Notes: generated by a model from the letters alone, not told the origin. A stretch of 64,000 nucleotides of DNA from Candidatus Hydrogenedentota bacterium (GCA_019637335.1 JAHBVV010000001.1:565440-629439), one strand, 5' to 3'; positions 37,297 to 46,270 are shown, counted from the stretch's first letter. Numbers and translations are program-made.

Positions 37297-38718
37297 ATGC
37301 AACACCGAATGCTTGTCGCCGCCGTGACGGCGGTTCTTGCCGTTTCGGCCCCGGCCGATCGGCCCAACGTGCTGTTCATCATTTCGGATGATCTGACCGC
37401 CGAGGCCGTTTCGGCGTACGGAAACGTGCAGGCCCAAACGCCGCACATTGACCGGCTCGCGGAAACGGGCGTGCGCTTTAACCGCGCGTATTGCCAGTAT
37501 CCAGTATGCGGGCCGTCGCGCGCGTCGATGATGTCTGGGCTGTACCCGCTCTCCATCGGCGTCATGGGCAACGGGCAGTCCGAGGAATTCACCGAGAATC
37601 TGGGCGGACGCCCGTCCCTGGCGGAGCTCTTCAAGAAAAACGGGTACTACACGGCGCGGATGGGGAAGATCTACCACATGCGCGTGCCCGGCGATATCAC
37701 GGCGGGCGTGGACGGGCCGGATCACGCGGCCTCGTGGACCGAGCGGTTCAATTGTCCGGGGCCGGAGTGGATGAGCAACGGCGAACACGCGCACCTGTCC
37801 AACGAGCCACTCGACCGCACCCCCGACAAGCACTACGGGCTGGGTTTTGGCGGCGCATTCTACGTGGTGAAGGGGGACACGGACGGCGCGGAGCAGCCCG
37901 ATGTGCAGGCGGCGGATCGCGCGATCGCGCTGATGCGGGCGCACCGCGAGAACCCGTTTTTCCTGGCCGTGGGGCTTGTGCGGCCGCACGTGCCGCTTGT
38001 TGCGCCCGCCGCGTATTTCGACGCGTTCCCGGCCGACGCCATGGCGCTGCCGCCGGCGATCGCGGGAGACTGGGAGGATATTCCCCGATCGGGCATCACC
38101 AAGAACAGCGCCGGCAGCGGCCTGGACACGGCCGAGAAAAAGCGGCAGGTACTGAGCGCCTACCACGCGGCCGTCGCCTTTATGGACGCGCAGGTGGGCC
38201 GGATTCTCGGGGAGCTGGACGCACTTGGGCTGCGCGAAAAGACCATCGTGGTGTTCACAAGCGACCACGGCTACCACCTGGGCGAGCACGAATTCTGGCA
38301 GAAGATGAGCCTGCGCGAGGAGTCGGCCCGAATCCCGCTGATCGTCGCGGCGCCCGGGGTGAAGCCGGCGGTGACCGAGAGCCTCGCTCAATTGATGGAC
38401 CTGTACCCGACGCTCGCGGAGCTGGGCGGGCTGGCGGTTCCGCCGCACTGCGAGGGGAAGAGCCTCGCGCCCGTGCTCGCGGACCCCGCCGCCGAGGTCC
38501 ACGGCGCCGTCTACACCTGCATGCGCAACGATCACCTGCTGACGGCGCCGCGCTGGTCGTATATCGTCTACGGCGGCGGCGGGGAGGAACTGTACGACCT
38601 CAAAAAAGACCCGCGGCAATTCTTCAACCTGGCGGGCGCGCCGGCGTACGGGAATGTGCTCGAGGAGATGCGGCGAATGCTGTCGGAAAAGCGCGCCGGG
38701 ATGGGGTCCCCCAACTGA
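37297..38718 (+). CDS. Exported sulfatase, iduronate-2-sulfatase-like
   Basis: 473 residues. A short signal peptide (MLVAAVTAVLAVSAPA) is followed by the sulfatase core. The N-terminal metal ligands are in NVLFIISDDLTAE (Asp31, Asp32). The Cys71-Gly-Pro-Ser-Arg motif in YPVCGPSRASMMSG is the site of conversion to formylglycine, so an FGE maturase must exist elsewhere. GLVRPHVPLVAPAAYFDAFP, VFTSDHGYHLGEHEFWQKMS and LYDLKKDPRQFFNLA are typical of the iduronate-sulfatase branch. It probably removes sulfate esters from algal or animal polysaccharides in the periplasm. The ATG at 37297 opens the signal peptide. Confidence 0.93.
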   Translation: MQHRMLVAAVTAVLAVSAPADRPNVLFIISDDLTAEAVSAYGNVQAQTPHIDRLAETGVRFNRAYCQYPVCGPSRASMMSGLYPLSIGVMGNGQSEEFTENLGGRPSLAELFKKNGYYTARMGKIYHMRVPGDITAGVDGPDHAASWTERFNCPGPEWMSNGEHAHLSNEPLDRTPDKHYGLGFGGAFYVVKGDTDGAEQPDVQAADRAIALMRAHRENPFFLAVGLVRPHVPLVAPAAYFDAFPADAMALPPAIAGDWEDIPRSGITKNSAGSGLDTAEKKRQVLSAYHAAVAFMDAQVGRILGELDALGLREKTIVVFTSDHGYHLGEHEFWQKMSLREESARIPLIVAAPGVKPAVTESLAQLMDLYPTLAELGGLAVPPHCEGKSLAPVLADPAAEVHGAVYTCMRNDHLLTAPRWSYIVYGGGGEELYDLKKDPRQFFNLAGAPAYGNVLEEMRRMLSEKRAGMGSPN

Positions 38719-38826
38719 CGGCCCCGTTCGGCCATGCGTGTGGCGCGCCGGTCCACTTTGCTCAATTCTCTGGTACGTGACCGCAGTCGCGAAAAGGCCC
38801 GCCGGCCCGGTTTCGAACTCCTCCCG

Positions 38827-38919
38827 TCAGAATGACCTCATGTATTCGTGACACACGAACAAACGGTTCCGCCGCTGGCCGGTGATTTCGGTGAGGATGC
38901 GATTTTGGACGAAGGCGTG
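38827..38919 (-). pseudogene. 3' remnant of a Fic family gene
   Basis: Reading the minus strand gives HAFVQNRILTEITGQRRNRL and then FVCHEYMRSF before a stop. The intact Fic protein at 43987-45117 ends QVFVEKGILTEITGQQRNRL and then FGFHEYVRLF. Only this C-terminal winged-helix piece remains. The DNA match to the intact gene is roughly three quarters by eye, so it is a diverged paralogue and not a recent copy. The rest of 38719-39172 has a short TTCTGC tandem near 39064 and no other feature. Confidence 0.75.
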
Positions 38920-39172
38920 GACCGGGTGTCGTTGTTGGTGTCAAGAACTTTCTGTAATTTGTCTTGGTATCTTGGTTGAAGCCTGGGTTTGGGTCTTAAC
39001 CTCGGGTTGTTTTTCAGTTTCCCCCTCCCCACGGGGGGCTGTACTAGTATTGGTTATGCCGCGTTCTGCTTCTGCTTCTGCTTCTTCGTATTCGCACTGC
39101 GTTCGTCCACCCAGTTCACCGTATGGTAGCGCGCCCGCTCACAGCCCCAGATTTCAGGCGCGAGAAGACCAG

Positions 39173-39433
39173 ATGACGAAGTTTGGCAAGCTCTTGGCCA
39201 GGATATTGAGCGGGCGCTCCGATTCGAATATGGCGTTCAGCGAACTTTGCCAGCTATAGGCCCGTCTGGGATTTGTTCTGCGCGTGCGCGGGAGCCACCA
39301 CGTTTTTGTATTGCCGGGGCCCGATGTCATGCTCAACCTCCAGCGCGAGGGCCACCTTGCAAAACCCTATCAGGTCCGCCAGGTCAGGACGGTCATCACC
39401 GCACACGGGCTTGCCCCCGAGGAGGACGAATGA
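39173..39433 (+). pseudogene. hicA: hicA toxin gene with an in-frame amber codon
   Basis: The frame encodes 86 codons of a HicA-type mRNA interferase: MTKFGKLLARILSGRSDSNM, then FSELCQL, a TAG at 39257-39259, then ARLGFVLRVRGSHHVFVLPG and NLQREGHLAKPYQVRQVRTV. The catalytic His (GSHHVF) lies after the amber codon. Apart from this one codon the reading frame is whole. Its TGA overlaps the hicB ATG (ATGA). A single nonsense mutation probably killed the toxin; the TAG position matches a variable helix residue in HicA. Confidence 0.75.
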
Positions 39434-39645
39434 TGCATAAGTATGAGATTATCATTTACTGGAGCGACGAGGACCAGGTTTTTGTGGCGGAAGTGCCCGA
39501 GTTGCCCGGATGCGTGGCCCATGGCGAGAGCCCGAGCTACGCACTGTGCAATTGCAGCGACGCGATGGACTTGTGGCGTGACACCGCCCGGGAGTTTGGC
39601 CGCCCGATCCCCGAGCCGAGGGGCAGGCGCCTTCAGTTCGCGTGA
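39430..39645 (+). CDS. hicB: HicB family antitoxin
   Basis: 71 residues from the ATG at 39430, which overlaps the hicA stop and follows GAGGAG. KYEIIIYWSDEDQVFVAEVPELPGCVAHGESPSYAL is the partial RNase H-like HicB fold. The short C-terminus (EFGRPIPEPRGRRLQFA) lacks a DNA-binding domain, as in many short HicB proteins. It would neutralise HicA, whose gene is broken here, so the antitoxin may be an orphan or may counter homologues elsewhere. Confidence 0.8.
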   Translation: MMHKYEIIIYWSDEDQVFVAEVPELPGCVAHGESPSYALCNCSDAMDLWRDTAREFGRPIPEPRGRRLQFA

Positions 39646-39715
39646 CCCGCGCAGAACACGCCGGGGCGCCTATCTGGTTCCGGAATATGAAGGTGAAGGA
39701 ACTGGAGTAGGGGGG

Positions 39716-42700
39716 CTATGGAACTCGGACTTTCACGTCAATATCGGTATCTGCCACGGTGACCGTTTGTTGCGCGATCACACTGGCGTCGCCGTCCAAG
39801 ACGACAACCGTGTAAGTGCCCGGTTCCACGGCGCCGAATCGAAACGTCCCGCCGGGGCCAATCCGCTGCTGTTGGAGGGTCCAGCGGTACAGTTCATTCA
39901 TGTCTTCGCTCGATTCAACTGGCCTCTCAAGCGTACCGGCAACCAGCCTGCCGAATTCCGCCGAAGCTGCACCGCCCTGAAGCACTTCCCCCGTGATGTT
40001 CGCGCCCGCCGTAAAATCCATGGTTTCCACCAGCGTTTCGCCCTCGCCGATGTCGCGGTGCACGACTTTGCCGGCGCTCTGATCACGATCCAACTGCACG
40101 GAGAGCAGCAGCGTGGCGCGGCCGGGCGGAACGTTCTCCAGCGTAATCGCGCGACCCGCATTGGGTGCTCCGTACAGCGATGTCTGCGCATCGGTGGCGT
40201 CCACGGTTACAATGGCATATATTTGTGCATCTGCGAGGTATTCGGGCAGTACAGGCTGCAGCGTGATCCGCGCCGAGCCATCCCTGAAGTTAAGATCCAG
40301 CGTGTTTGATCCCGGCGCGATGTGGATGTTGCGTTCCAGTCGCGCCCCGATGCTATCCAGCACGACCGTTGCCTCGCCGGACATAAGGCCGGAGAAGGCG
40401 TAGCTGCCGTCTTCCCGCAGATCAGGTTTGTAGCTCCAGAAGTAGCGTGGACCGGCAACGCTCGGAACCGACAGCTTGAGTTGGTCGTCCCGGATTGGCT
40501 TGCCGTTGTAGGTCGCGCGCCCCGAGAGTTCCGCAGAGGGAGGAAGAGCAAGCTGTACGGGTTCGTTTCGCGCTCTTGCCTCTGTCGTAACGGCAAGCCG
40601 ACCCTTCACCGGATGGTAGACGAACAACGTGTTAACTCCCGGGAGTAGATCATCAAGCTTTGCGATCCCTTCGTCGTTTGTCTCGTGAGAACATTCGCTT
40701 GCGCGCGTGTTGTCGAAGAGGTGCGGCACATCATGCACGAACACGCACGCGCCCGACACTGGCCCACCCGACGCGTCCACGACCTGCACTCGCGCCGCGG
40801 GGGCGGGAAGCAGGCGGATAGTAAGCCCGCTCCGCGTTTCACCCGACCGCACCACGGTTGCAGTTTGCCCGGGGAAGAAACCCGGGGCCCTCGCAATTAC
40901 CGTCTGCTCGCCCGGCGGGAGATTCGACGCGAAAAACTCGCCTTTCGCGCTGGAATGATACAATCCATACCGATGGCCGCGAAGCGCTTGTTCGATCTGG
41001 CTGGCGTCGTGGGATGGGACCGCTTGTATGTGAAACATTTCAACCGGATCGCCGGTTGTGGCGTCGATAACCCTGCCGTCGACGCTTCCCAGGCGATTCA
41101 GGCGGAAGTTCACGTTCTGACTCCCGGGAATCACGTCTGCTGCGCTGGCCCGCGCGTACCTTTCCGCGCGCACCGTTACTTCGGCCGGATACGTTCCAAG
41201 CCCCTTTAGCGTATAGCGCCCGTCGCCGTCCGTCTCAGCCACTGGAATACGTTCCGGCGTTCCGGAAGCGCGAACCTGCGCCCCGGTGATCGGAGCGCCA
41301 TGCGCGTCCAGTACCCGGCCCGATATCTCGCCGTTCCCGCTGTTGTACTCCAGCGGGGCGAGCGTACTAGATTCACCCGGTTGCACGGCAACCCGCTGTG
41401 CGACTTGTCCGGCCCCCAATATGCTCGCCGTGTAGGCGCCCGGATATACCGACGCGAAATGGAAGAAGCCGGAGCCGTCCGAGATCGACCGTTGAATCTC
41501 CCGGCCGTGTTCGTCGCGCAGGACGACTTCTACGTCCGCGCAAGGCTGCCATCCTCCCCGAACCACCTGCCCCTGGATGCTCCCGGTGGTGGCGCGCCGG
41601 GCAGTCAGTTGCAGATCGGGCAGGTCCTCACGCGAAACCCGGAATGGCCCCACGAGATCGCTGGTCCAGCCACCGCCGGAGATCTGCACCTTGATCTCCC
41701 AATCCGGCGAGATGCCGTCCGCTCGAAAGGAACCGTCTCGAAGAATAGGAATGGAGCGGTATCCCCCCGCGTCGAGACGCACTTCCAGGCGCGCGTCCTC
41801 CCATGTCGAGGATTCGGGGAACTCTACGTTCCCGGCGAGGCTTACCCCGCTGTCGAGCTCAAAATCGAGGTGCTCGATCACCGTGCCGTACTCGATTTGA
41901 ATGGGCTCCGCCTCTTCGAATTCAAGCGGTATGTACCCGTTTCCCATGACGCGCTGTGGGCGGTATTCGCCGGGATGCAGGCCGGCAAACGAGTAGAACC
42001 CGTTCTCGTCCGCCATTACGGAATCGCTCCATACGCGCCTCCCTTCACGTAAGGTCACATCCGAATTGGGTATCGGCGTTCCGGTTCGCCCGTCGCGTAT
42101 CTGCCCGCTGATCCGTCCGCCCGAACGAACTTCAACACGAACACCGTCGGTCAGGCGCCCGGGAAACACGGCAAACGGCGGGGACGTGACCACCAGGTTC
42201 GGGTGGCTGGGCAGGTCGACGATATTGCTCGGCGAAGCAACGCCTGCGATTGAGAAGCTCCCCGTCGCGTCGGTGGTCGCGAATCGATCTTCGTGCAATT
42301 CGAGAACGATTCCCGGCACGCCGGTATCCGTACCTGAATAGACCACGCGGCCCGCGACGGTTGCGCCTGGCTGAAGCTGGATCTCGCGCGGTGTTTCCTC
42401 AGGGTGCCGAAACTCGATTCGCCGGAATACATGTTCTCGAGAGTCGACATCGGCGCGCCAATGCCCCACCCAGGCGTGGCGCAGCACAAACTTTCCGTTT
42501 TCGTCGGTATGCACCGTGAAAAACTGCTTCATGGCATCCGTAAAGACGCGTACGTCCTCACCAACGCGCACGACGTAGGGCCGGATTTCGGCGCCCACAA
42601 TCGGATTCCCGTCCACATCGGTGACGGCGCCGGTCAGGTCGCTGCTCTGCAGGAGTTTTAGGGTGCGTTCGCGCACCTGGGAACGGTCGGATCGCGCGGT

Positions 42701-43810
42701 AGCCTCGCTGAGGCCATATGCGTCCTGGGCAACGGCCTGCAGCAGGTATCGTTGCCCGTCCTGAAGACCTTCGATAACGAATCGTCCGTTGGAGTCCGAG
42801 ATTGCTTCGTGGCGCGCGCCGAGATCCGCGTCTACGGTGTTGGCGGTAACGAGCAAATTCGGAATTGGATGGTCCGAATGATCAACCACGCGGCCGTGAA
42901 CGATGCCGTCGCCCGACGCTGGCGCGATTGCGGGAGAGGCAGATTCCGCAGACGCCAGTGTGGAAACGGGATCACCCGATTGTTCGGCTGCGGAGTCCGG
43001 CGCGGTTTGTGGCGCGGCGGACGCCGCCTCAGGAGTGTTCGAGGCTGGGGGAGTCGGCGGCTGGCCGTTTCGGACCGGTATCAGCGTCACCGAAACAATG
43101 CCGGCCACAATGACCGTAGCCGCGCCCGTTTTCACCAGCACCGCGGTGGTCAGCATTCCCGCGCCCGCCGCGGCCGCGCTTGTCCCAAGCCACGGGACTG
43201 TCGCGCCCGCGATTAATCCGATAATCTTCCGGCTCCGCGCGGCCGACGATCCCTGTTCCTCCACCGTGTCGCGCAATTGCGCAAGCATCCGCTGGCTCAG
43301 AATATCCCGGGCGCGTTGAAGGCGCTTCTTGGCGGCTTCCGTGGAGATTTCGAGCTGCTCCGCGATCTCGCGGACCTTCAGGCCCGCGTAATAGTGGAGG
43401 AGCAAGATCTCGCGGTGTTCGGGCGGCAGGCCTTCGACGCGTTCCCTCAACAGCGCCCGCAATTCCGTGTCCGCGTGATTGTCCGGATCGCCCGGCGCGG
43501 GGAGTTCGGCGCCCTCCAGCGGAGTTTCTCTGCGTCGGCGCACGATCACGTCCGACGCGCGGTTGCGCGCGATTTGCAGTAGCCACGGACGAAACTTTGC
43601 CGGCTCTCGGAGGTCCGGGAGGCGTTTGAAGGCCGTCAGGAACGCGTCCTGCGTCACATCCTCGGCATCCGCCGTATTGCCAAGCATCCCGTAGGCAATC
43701 GCGAAGACCAACTGCTGATACTTTGTCACCAGGGGCGAAAAGGCCTCCCGGCGACCCCGGAGGGTGCGTTTGACCAGCCGGGCGTCGTTGGAGGGAAGAA
43801 TCGAAATCAT
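39716..43810 (-). CDS. ECF sigma factor fused through a membrane segment to carboxypeptidase-regulatory-like repeats
   Basis: 1364 residues from the ATG at 43810, preceded by AAGGAGAT. Residues 1-180 are an ECF sigma-70: region 2 FSPLVTKYQQLVFAIAYGML and DAEDVTQDAFLTAFKRLPDL, region 4 LPPEHREILLLHYYAGLKVR and EIAEQLEISTEAAKKRLQRA. A hydrophobic stretch around residues 195-250 (IIGLIAGATVPWLG; AGMLTTAVLVKTGAATVIVAGIVSVTLI) spans the membrane once or twice. The remaining 1100 residues are tandem beta-sandwiches of the CarboxypepD_reg type, with recurring phrases such as GRVVDHSDHPIPNLLVTA, GAEIRPYVV, NGKFVLRHAW and DGRYTLKGLGTYPAEVTVRA. The protein could sense outside conditions and act on transcription without a separate anti-sigma factor. 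No such partner gene is adjacent. Confidence 0.93.
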   Translation of the reverse strand: MISILPSNDARLVKRTLRGRREAFSPLVTKYQQLVFAIAYGMLGNTADAEDVTQDAFLTAFKRLPDLREPAKFRPWLLQIARNRASDVIVRRRRETPLEGAELPAPGDPDNHADTELRALLRERVEGLPPEHREILLLHYYAGLKVREIAEQLEISTEAAKKRLQRARDILSQRMLAQLRDTVEEQGSSAARSRKIIGLIAGATVPWLGTSAAAAGAGMLTTAVLVKTGAATVIVAGIVSVTLIPVRNGQPPTPPASNTPEAASAAPQTAPDSAAEQSGDPVSTLASAESASPAIAPASGDGIVHGRVVDHSDHPIPNLLVTANTVDADLGARHEAISDSNGRFVIEGLQDGQRYLLQAVAQDAYGLSEATARSDRSQVRERTLKLLQSSDLTGAVTDVDGNPIVGAEIRPYVVRVGEDVRVFTDAMKQFFTVHTDENGKFVLRHAWVGHWRADVDSREHVFRRIEFRHPEETPREIQLQPGATVAGRVVYSGTDTGVPGIVLELHEDRFATTDATGSFSIAGVASPSNIVDLPSHPNLVVTSPPFAVFPGRLTDGVRVEVRSGGRISGQIRDGRTGTPIPNSDVTLREGRRVWSDSVMADENGFYSFAGLHPGEYRPQRVMGNGYIPLEFEEAEPIQIEYGTVIEHLDFELDSGVSLAGNVEFPESSTWEDARLEVRLDAGGYRSIPILRDGSFRADGISPDWEIKVQISGGGWTSDLVGPFRVSREDLPDLQLTARRATTGSIQGQVVRGGWQPCADVEVVLRDEHGREIQRSISDGSGFFHFASVYPGAYTASILGAGQVAQRVAVQPGESSTLAPLEYNSGNGEISGRVLDAHGAPITGAQVRASGTPERIPVAETDGDGRYTLKGLGTYPAEVTVRAERYARASAADVIPGSQNVNFRLNRLGSVDGRVIDATTGDPVEMFHIQAVPSHDASQIEQALRGHRYGLYHSSAKGEFFASNLPPGEQTVIARAPGFFPGQTATVVRSGETRSGLTIRLLPAPAARVQVVDASGGPVSGACVFVHDVPHLFDNTRASECSHETNDEGIAKLDDLLPGVNTLFVYHPVKGRLAVTTEARARNEPVQLALPPSAELSGRATYNGKPIRDDQLKLSVPSVAGPRYFWSYKPDLREDGSYAFSGLMSGEATVVLDSIGARLERNIHIAPGSNTLDLNFRDGSARITLQPVLPEYLADAQIYAIVTVDATDAQTSLYGAPNAGRAITLENVPPGRATLLLSVQLDRDQSAGKVVHRDIGEGETLVETMDFTAGANITGEVLQGGAASAEFGRLVAGTLERPVESSEDMNELYRWTLQQQRIGPGGTFRFGAVEPGTYTVVVLDGDASVIAQQTVTVADTDIDVKVRVP

Positions 43811-43986
43811 GCCGCTCAAATCTCCTTGGGTGTTGTACCGAGGAGACGGCCGGAATCGCAAACGGGGGACATCTTTTTCCGAAGTTAACTATTGACACCC
43901 GCGCGCCGACCGCGGATCATGACCGCGAATCGAGCCGGTAGTCCGCCGGCCCATATTCCCCGCTTCTCGGTATCTGCCAACGCCCA

Positions 43987-45117
43987 TCAGAACAACCTCA
44001 CGTATTCGTGAAAACCGAACAAGCGATTCCGTTGCTGCCCCGTGATTTCCGTGAGAATGCCCTTCTCCACAAAGACCTGAACGAGATCGTTTGCGGCTTT
44101 CTTCGAGAGACCGGTCATGCCCTGCACATCCTTTACCGCTACGACGGGTCGCTTAAAAAGTTGTGGCAACAGGTCCATGCCGTGCTTCGCCCGTTTGCCC
44201 ATGGTCATGATACGCTCTTTTTCGATGGACTCTTTCAACTTGATAATCTTCTGAAGGGTTTCCACGGCGGTTTCGGCGGTCTGGGCGACACCGCTGAGGA
44301 AGAACTTGATCCACTGGGCGAGGTCGTCCCTGGTGCGAACGCCGGTCAGGTTGTCGTAGTAAAGACTCTTGTGCCGCTCGAAGTAGTCGGACAGATAGAG
44401 CAGGGGCTTGTCGAGTACGCCGCTGGAGACGAGATAGAGGGTGATGAGCAAGCGACCGATACGTCCGTTGCCGTCGAGAAAGGGGTGGATGGTCTCGAAC
44501 TGGTAGTGGGCGATGGCAATACGAACCAGGTGGGGTACCTTGAACTCGTCGTTGTGCAGGAACTTTTCAAGATCCGCCATGAGATCGGGAACTTCGGTGT
44601 GTACCGGCGGAATGAAGACCGCATCGGAAGGGCTGGCGCCGCCGATCCAGTTTTGAGACGTGCGGAATTCTCCGGGGCTTTTATGTTCCCCCCGCGCACT
44701 GGCCAGGATGACATTGTGGGCGTTCCGGATGAGTCGATTGGAAAGGGGTAGGTTCGTCAGTTCGTTGATGGCGCTGTTCATGGCGGCCACGTAGTTGTTC
44801 ACTTCCCGCCAATCGTCACGCCGCTCGGGGGCGATGTCTTCCTCGCCGATCAGCGCTTCTTCCACCGTGGTCTGGGTGCCCTCGATGCGGCTGGATTCGA
44901 CGGCTTCCTTGAAGATGTGCATCCGAATGAACATATCCGTATCGGGGACGAGCCGGGAGAAGGAGTTTAACTCGCCCAGTTTCAGGGAGGCGCGCTCCAG
45001 GAGCTCATTGATGCCCTCGTCTGTCCAGACAAATACATGGTTAATTCGTTCGGGCACGAAGTAGCGGTATTCGTAGCCTTTTCGGTACGTGCCCGCCTTG
45101 AAATCCTTGATGTCCAT
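43987..45117 (-). CDS. Fic family protein (class II-like AMPylator/phosphocholine-type transferase) with C-terminal winged helix
   Basis: 376 residues. The Fic core motif H211-PFLDGNGRIGR222 contains every catalytic residue. An N-terminal inhibitory helix shows S75-SRI-E79-G80, the [S/T]xxxE[G/N] motif that blocks ATP binding, so activity is probably held in check. Residues 310-376 (LFKRPVVAVKDVQGMTGLSK; LVQVFVEKGILTEITGQQRN) form a winged helix that can bind DNA. Two palindromes lie directly upstream (45127-45196), which suggests autoregulation. The gene follows an HsdM relic in the same direction; Fic genes are often guests in type I restriction-modification operons. The ATG at 45117 is the first in frame. 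Confidence 0.92.
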   Translation of the reverse strand: MDIKDFKAGTYRKGYEYRYFVPERINHVFVWTDEGINELLERASLKLGELNSFSRLVPDTDMFIRMHIFKEAVESSRIEGTQTTVEEALIGEEDIAPERRDDWREVNNYVAAMNSAINELTNLPLSNRLIRNAHNVILASARGEHKSPGEFRTSQNWIGGASPSDAVFIPPVHTEVPDLMADLEKFLHNDEFKVPHLVRIAIAHYQFETIHPFLDGNGRIGRLLITLYLVSSGVLDKPLLYLSDYFERHKSLYYDNLTGVRTRDDLAQWIKFFLSGVAQTAETAVETLQKIIKLKESIEKERIMTMGKRAKHGMDLLPQLFKRPVVAVKDVQGMTGLSKKAANDLVQVFVEKGILTEITGQQRNRLFGFHEYVRLF

Positions 45118-45126
45118 CGTTGCTCC

Positions 45127-45196
45127 AAAGTAAACTAAAATCTTGATTAGTTTACTTTAATGCATAAAAGTAAACCAAGATAGTTCCTGGTTTACT
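45127..45196 (-). promoter_or_regulatory. Pair of palindromic operators upstream of fic
   Basis: AAAGTAAACTAA (45127-45138) is mirrored perfectly at 45147-45158 with an 8-base spacer. AGTAAACCA (45169-45177) is mirrored at 45188-45196 with a 10-base spacer. Both share the half-site AGTAAAC. They lie between the start of fic and the stop of the HsdM relic, the right place for repression by the Fic winged helix. Confidence 0.7.
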
Positions 45197-45347
45197 ATCT
45201 CTCGCTCAAAGCGTCCTGATTCAGGGCCACCTTCGCCAGATTCTCCAAGAACGCCTTATCGAGCTGCGTCTCCGCCTTCAGCGCCCCGAAGCGCTCGTCA
45301 AAGTTCGAGTCGTCCTCTTCATCCGGTAGGCCGACATAGCGGGACGG
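45195..45347 (-). pseudogene. hsdM: 3' remnant of a type I restriction-modification methylase (HsdM)
   Basis: The last 50 codons read SRYVGLPDEEDDSNFDERFG, then ALKAETQLDKAFLENLAKVA and NQDALSER before the stop. The YVG..(D/E)..D pattern followed by a short helix pair is the usual C-terminus of HsdM subunits. Upstream the frame loses similarity. No hsdS or hsdR is present in the window. Identification rests on a short match. Confidence 0.55.
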
Positions 45348-45663
45348 GCTGCTGGTCCCCCCCGAAAGCCGCAAGCATCCCGCGGCGGGCGGCGTCCCTC
45401 TATGGCCGGCCCGGGGGGGATCGCGCGCCACACAACCGCGCGATGGAGAAAGGATAGCGCGCCCCGCCCGCCGGTGCAAGGCGGCGGGATCGGTGAAGGG
45501 ATCGCGGGCTGTCGCTCGGAACTCCCGGATCTTGCCTCTACCAGGATTTTGGAATACCCCGGTGGTTCAAAAAGAATGGCGGTGGTTCTGAAGACCACGG
45601 CTTCGTTGCCGCCGGCAGGCCGAAGGTCCGCCGGGGCGGAAATGCCCGCGATCCTTTTTTGCG

Positions 45664-45792
45664 AGCAGCACCGGCGTGGCCGTGTTCGTGGGCGATTGGG
45701 CCTTGATGCAGTTGTGGCTGTTCTGGGTGGCCCCCATTGTCGGCGCGGCGATTGGCGCCGTGCTCTACAAGGCCCTGGCCGAAGAGAAATAG
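45664..45792 (+). pseudogene. 3' remnant of an aquaporin (AqpZ-like) gene
   Basis: The frame [20 protein letters not shown], then [20 protein letters not shown] and EEK* matches the last transmembrane helix of AqpZ-type aquaporins, in which NPARSTGVALFVGGWAL is followed by [12 protein letters not shown]. The pore NPA motif and everything before it are gone. 45348-45663 has no other recognisable feature. Confidence 0.7.
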
Positions 45793-45841
45793 CGCCGGCG
45801 GGCCGCGTTATGCAGGTGCGTGCGTGCGGGGGCTGGGCCGC

Positions 45842-46270
45842 TCAGTACCCCGCGCACATGTACCAGCGGATCCCTTCCTTGTCGAAGCGATCCAGGATGC
45901 ACTCGTATTCGCGAAGCTCCGCCGCAATGGATTCGCCGTCTTCGAGGGCGTCCGGATTCGCCTCCAGGTGGGCCGCCAGCGCGCGCACCGTCTCAAGGCC
46001 GTCCGCCGCGCTGAACCACGTCAGCTCCGGCATCTCCGGAAGGGCGTAGCCCTCGTAGTGCAGGCTGGCCTGCAGCGCTTCGGTGTCTTCACTGCGGAAA
46101 CTCGAGAGTGATCGCACGCGCAGCTTCTTGCACAGCCGGTCGAGCGCCGCGTCGTTCGAGCTGCCCAGGCAAATGCCGGGCGTGTAGTGGTCGAACCCGT
46201 CGATCTCGCGTTCGGGGACAATGTACAGCGGGGCGTTCTCGGGGTTCAGTTCCTTCAGGTGCAGATCCAT
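45842..46270 (-). CDS. Conserved-looking protein of unknown function
   Basis: 142 residues from the ATG at 46270. Acidic and soluble (LHLKELNPENAPLYIVPERE; LTWFSAADGLETVRALAAHL; YECILDRFDKEGIRWYMCAG). It looks like an immunity- or regulator-sized globular protein, but I recognise no family. An in-frame start at 46333 is possible. Confidence 0.65.
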   Translation of the reverse strand: MDLHLKELNPENAPLYIVPEREIDGFDHYTPGICLGSSNDAALDRLCKKLRVRSLSSFRSEDTEALQASLHYEGYALPEMPELTWFSAADGLETVRALAAHLEANPDALEDGESIAAELREYECILDRFDKEGIRWYMCAGY

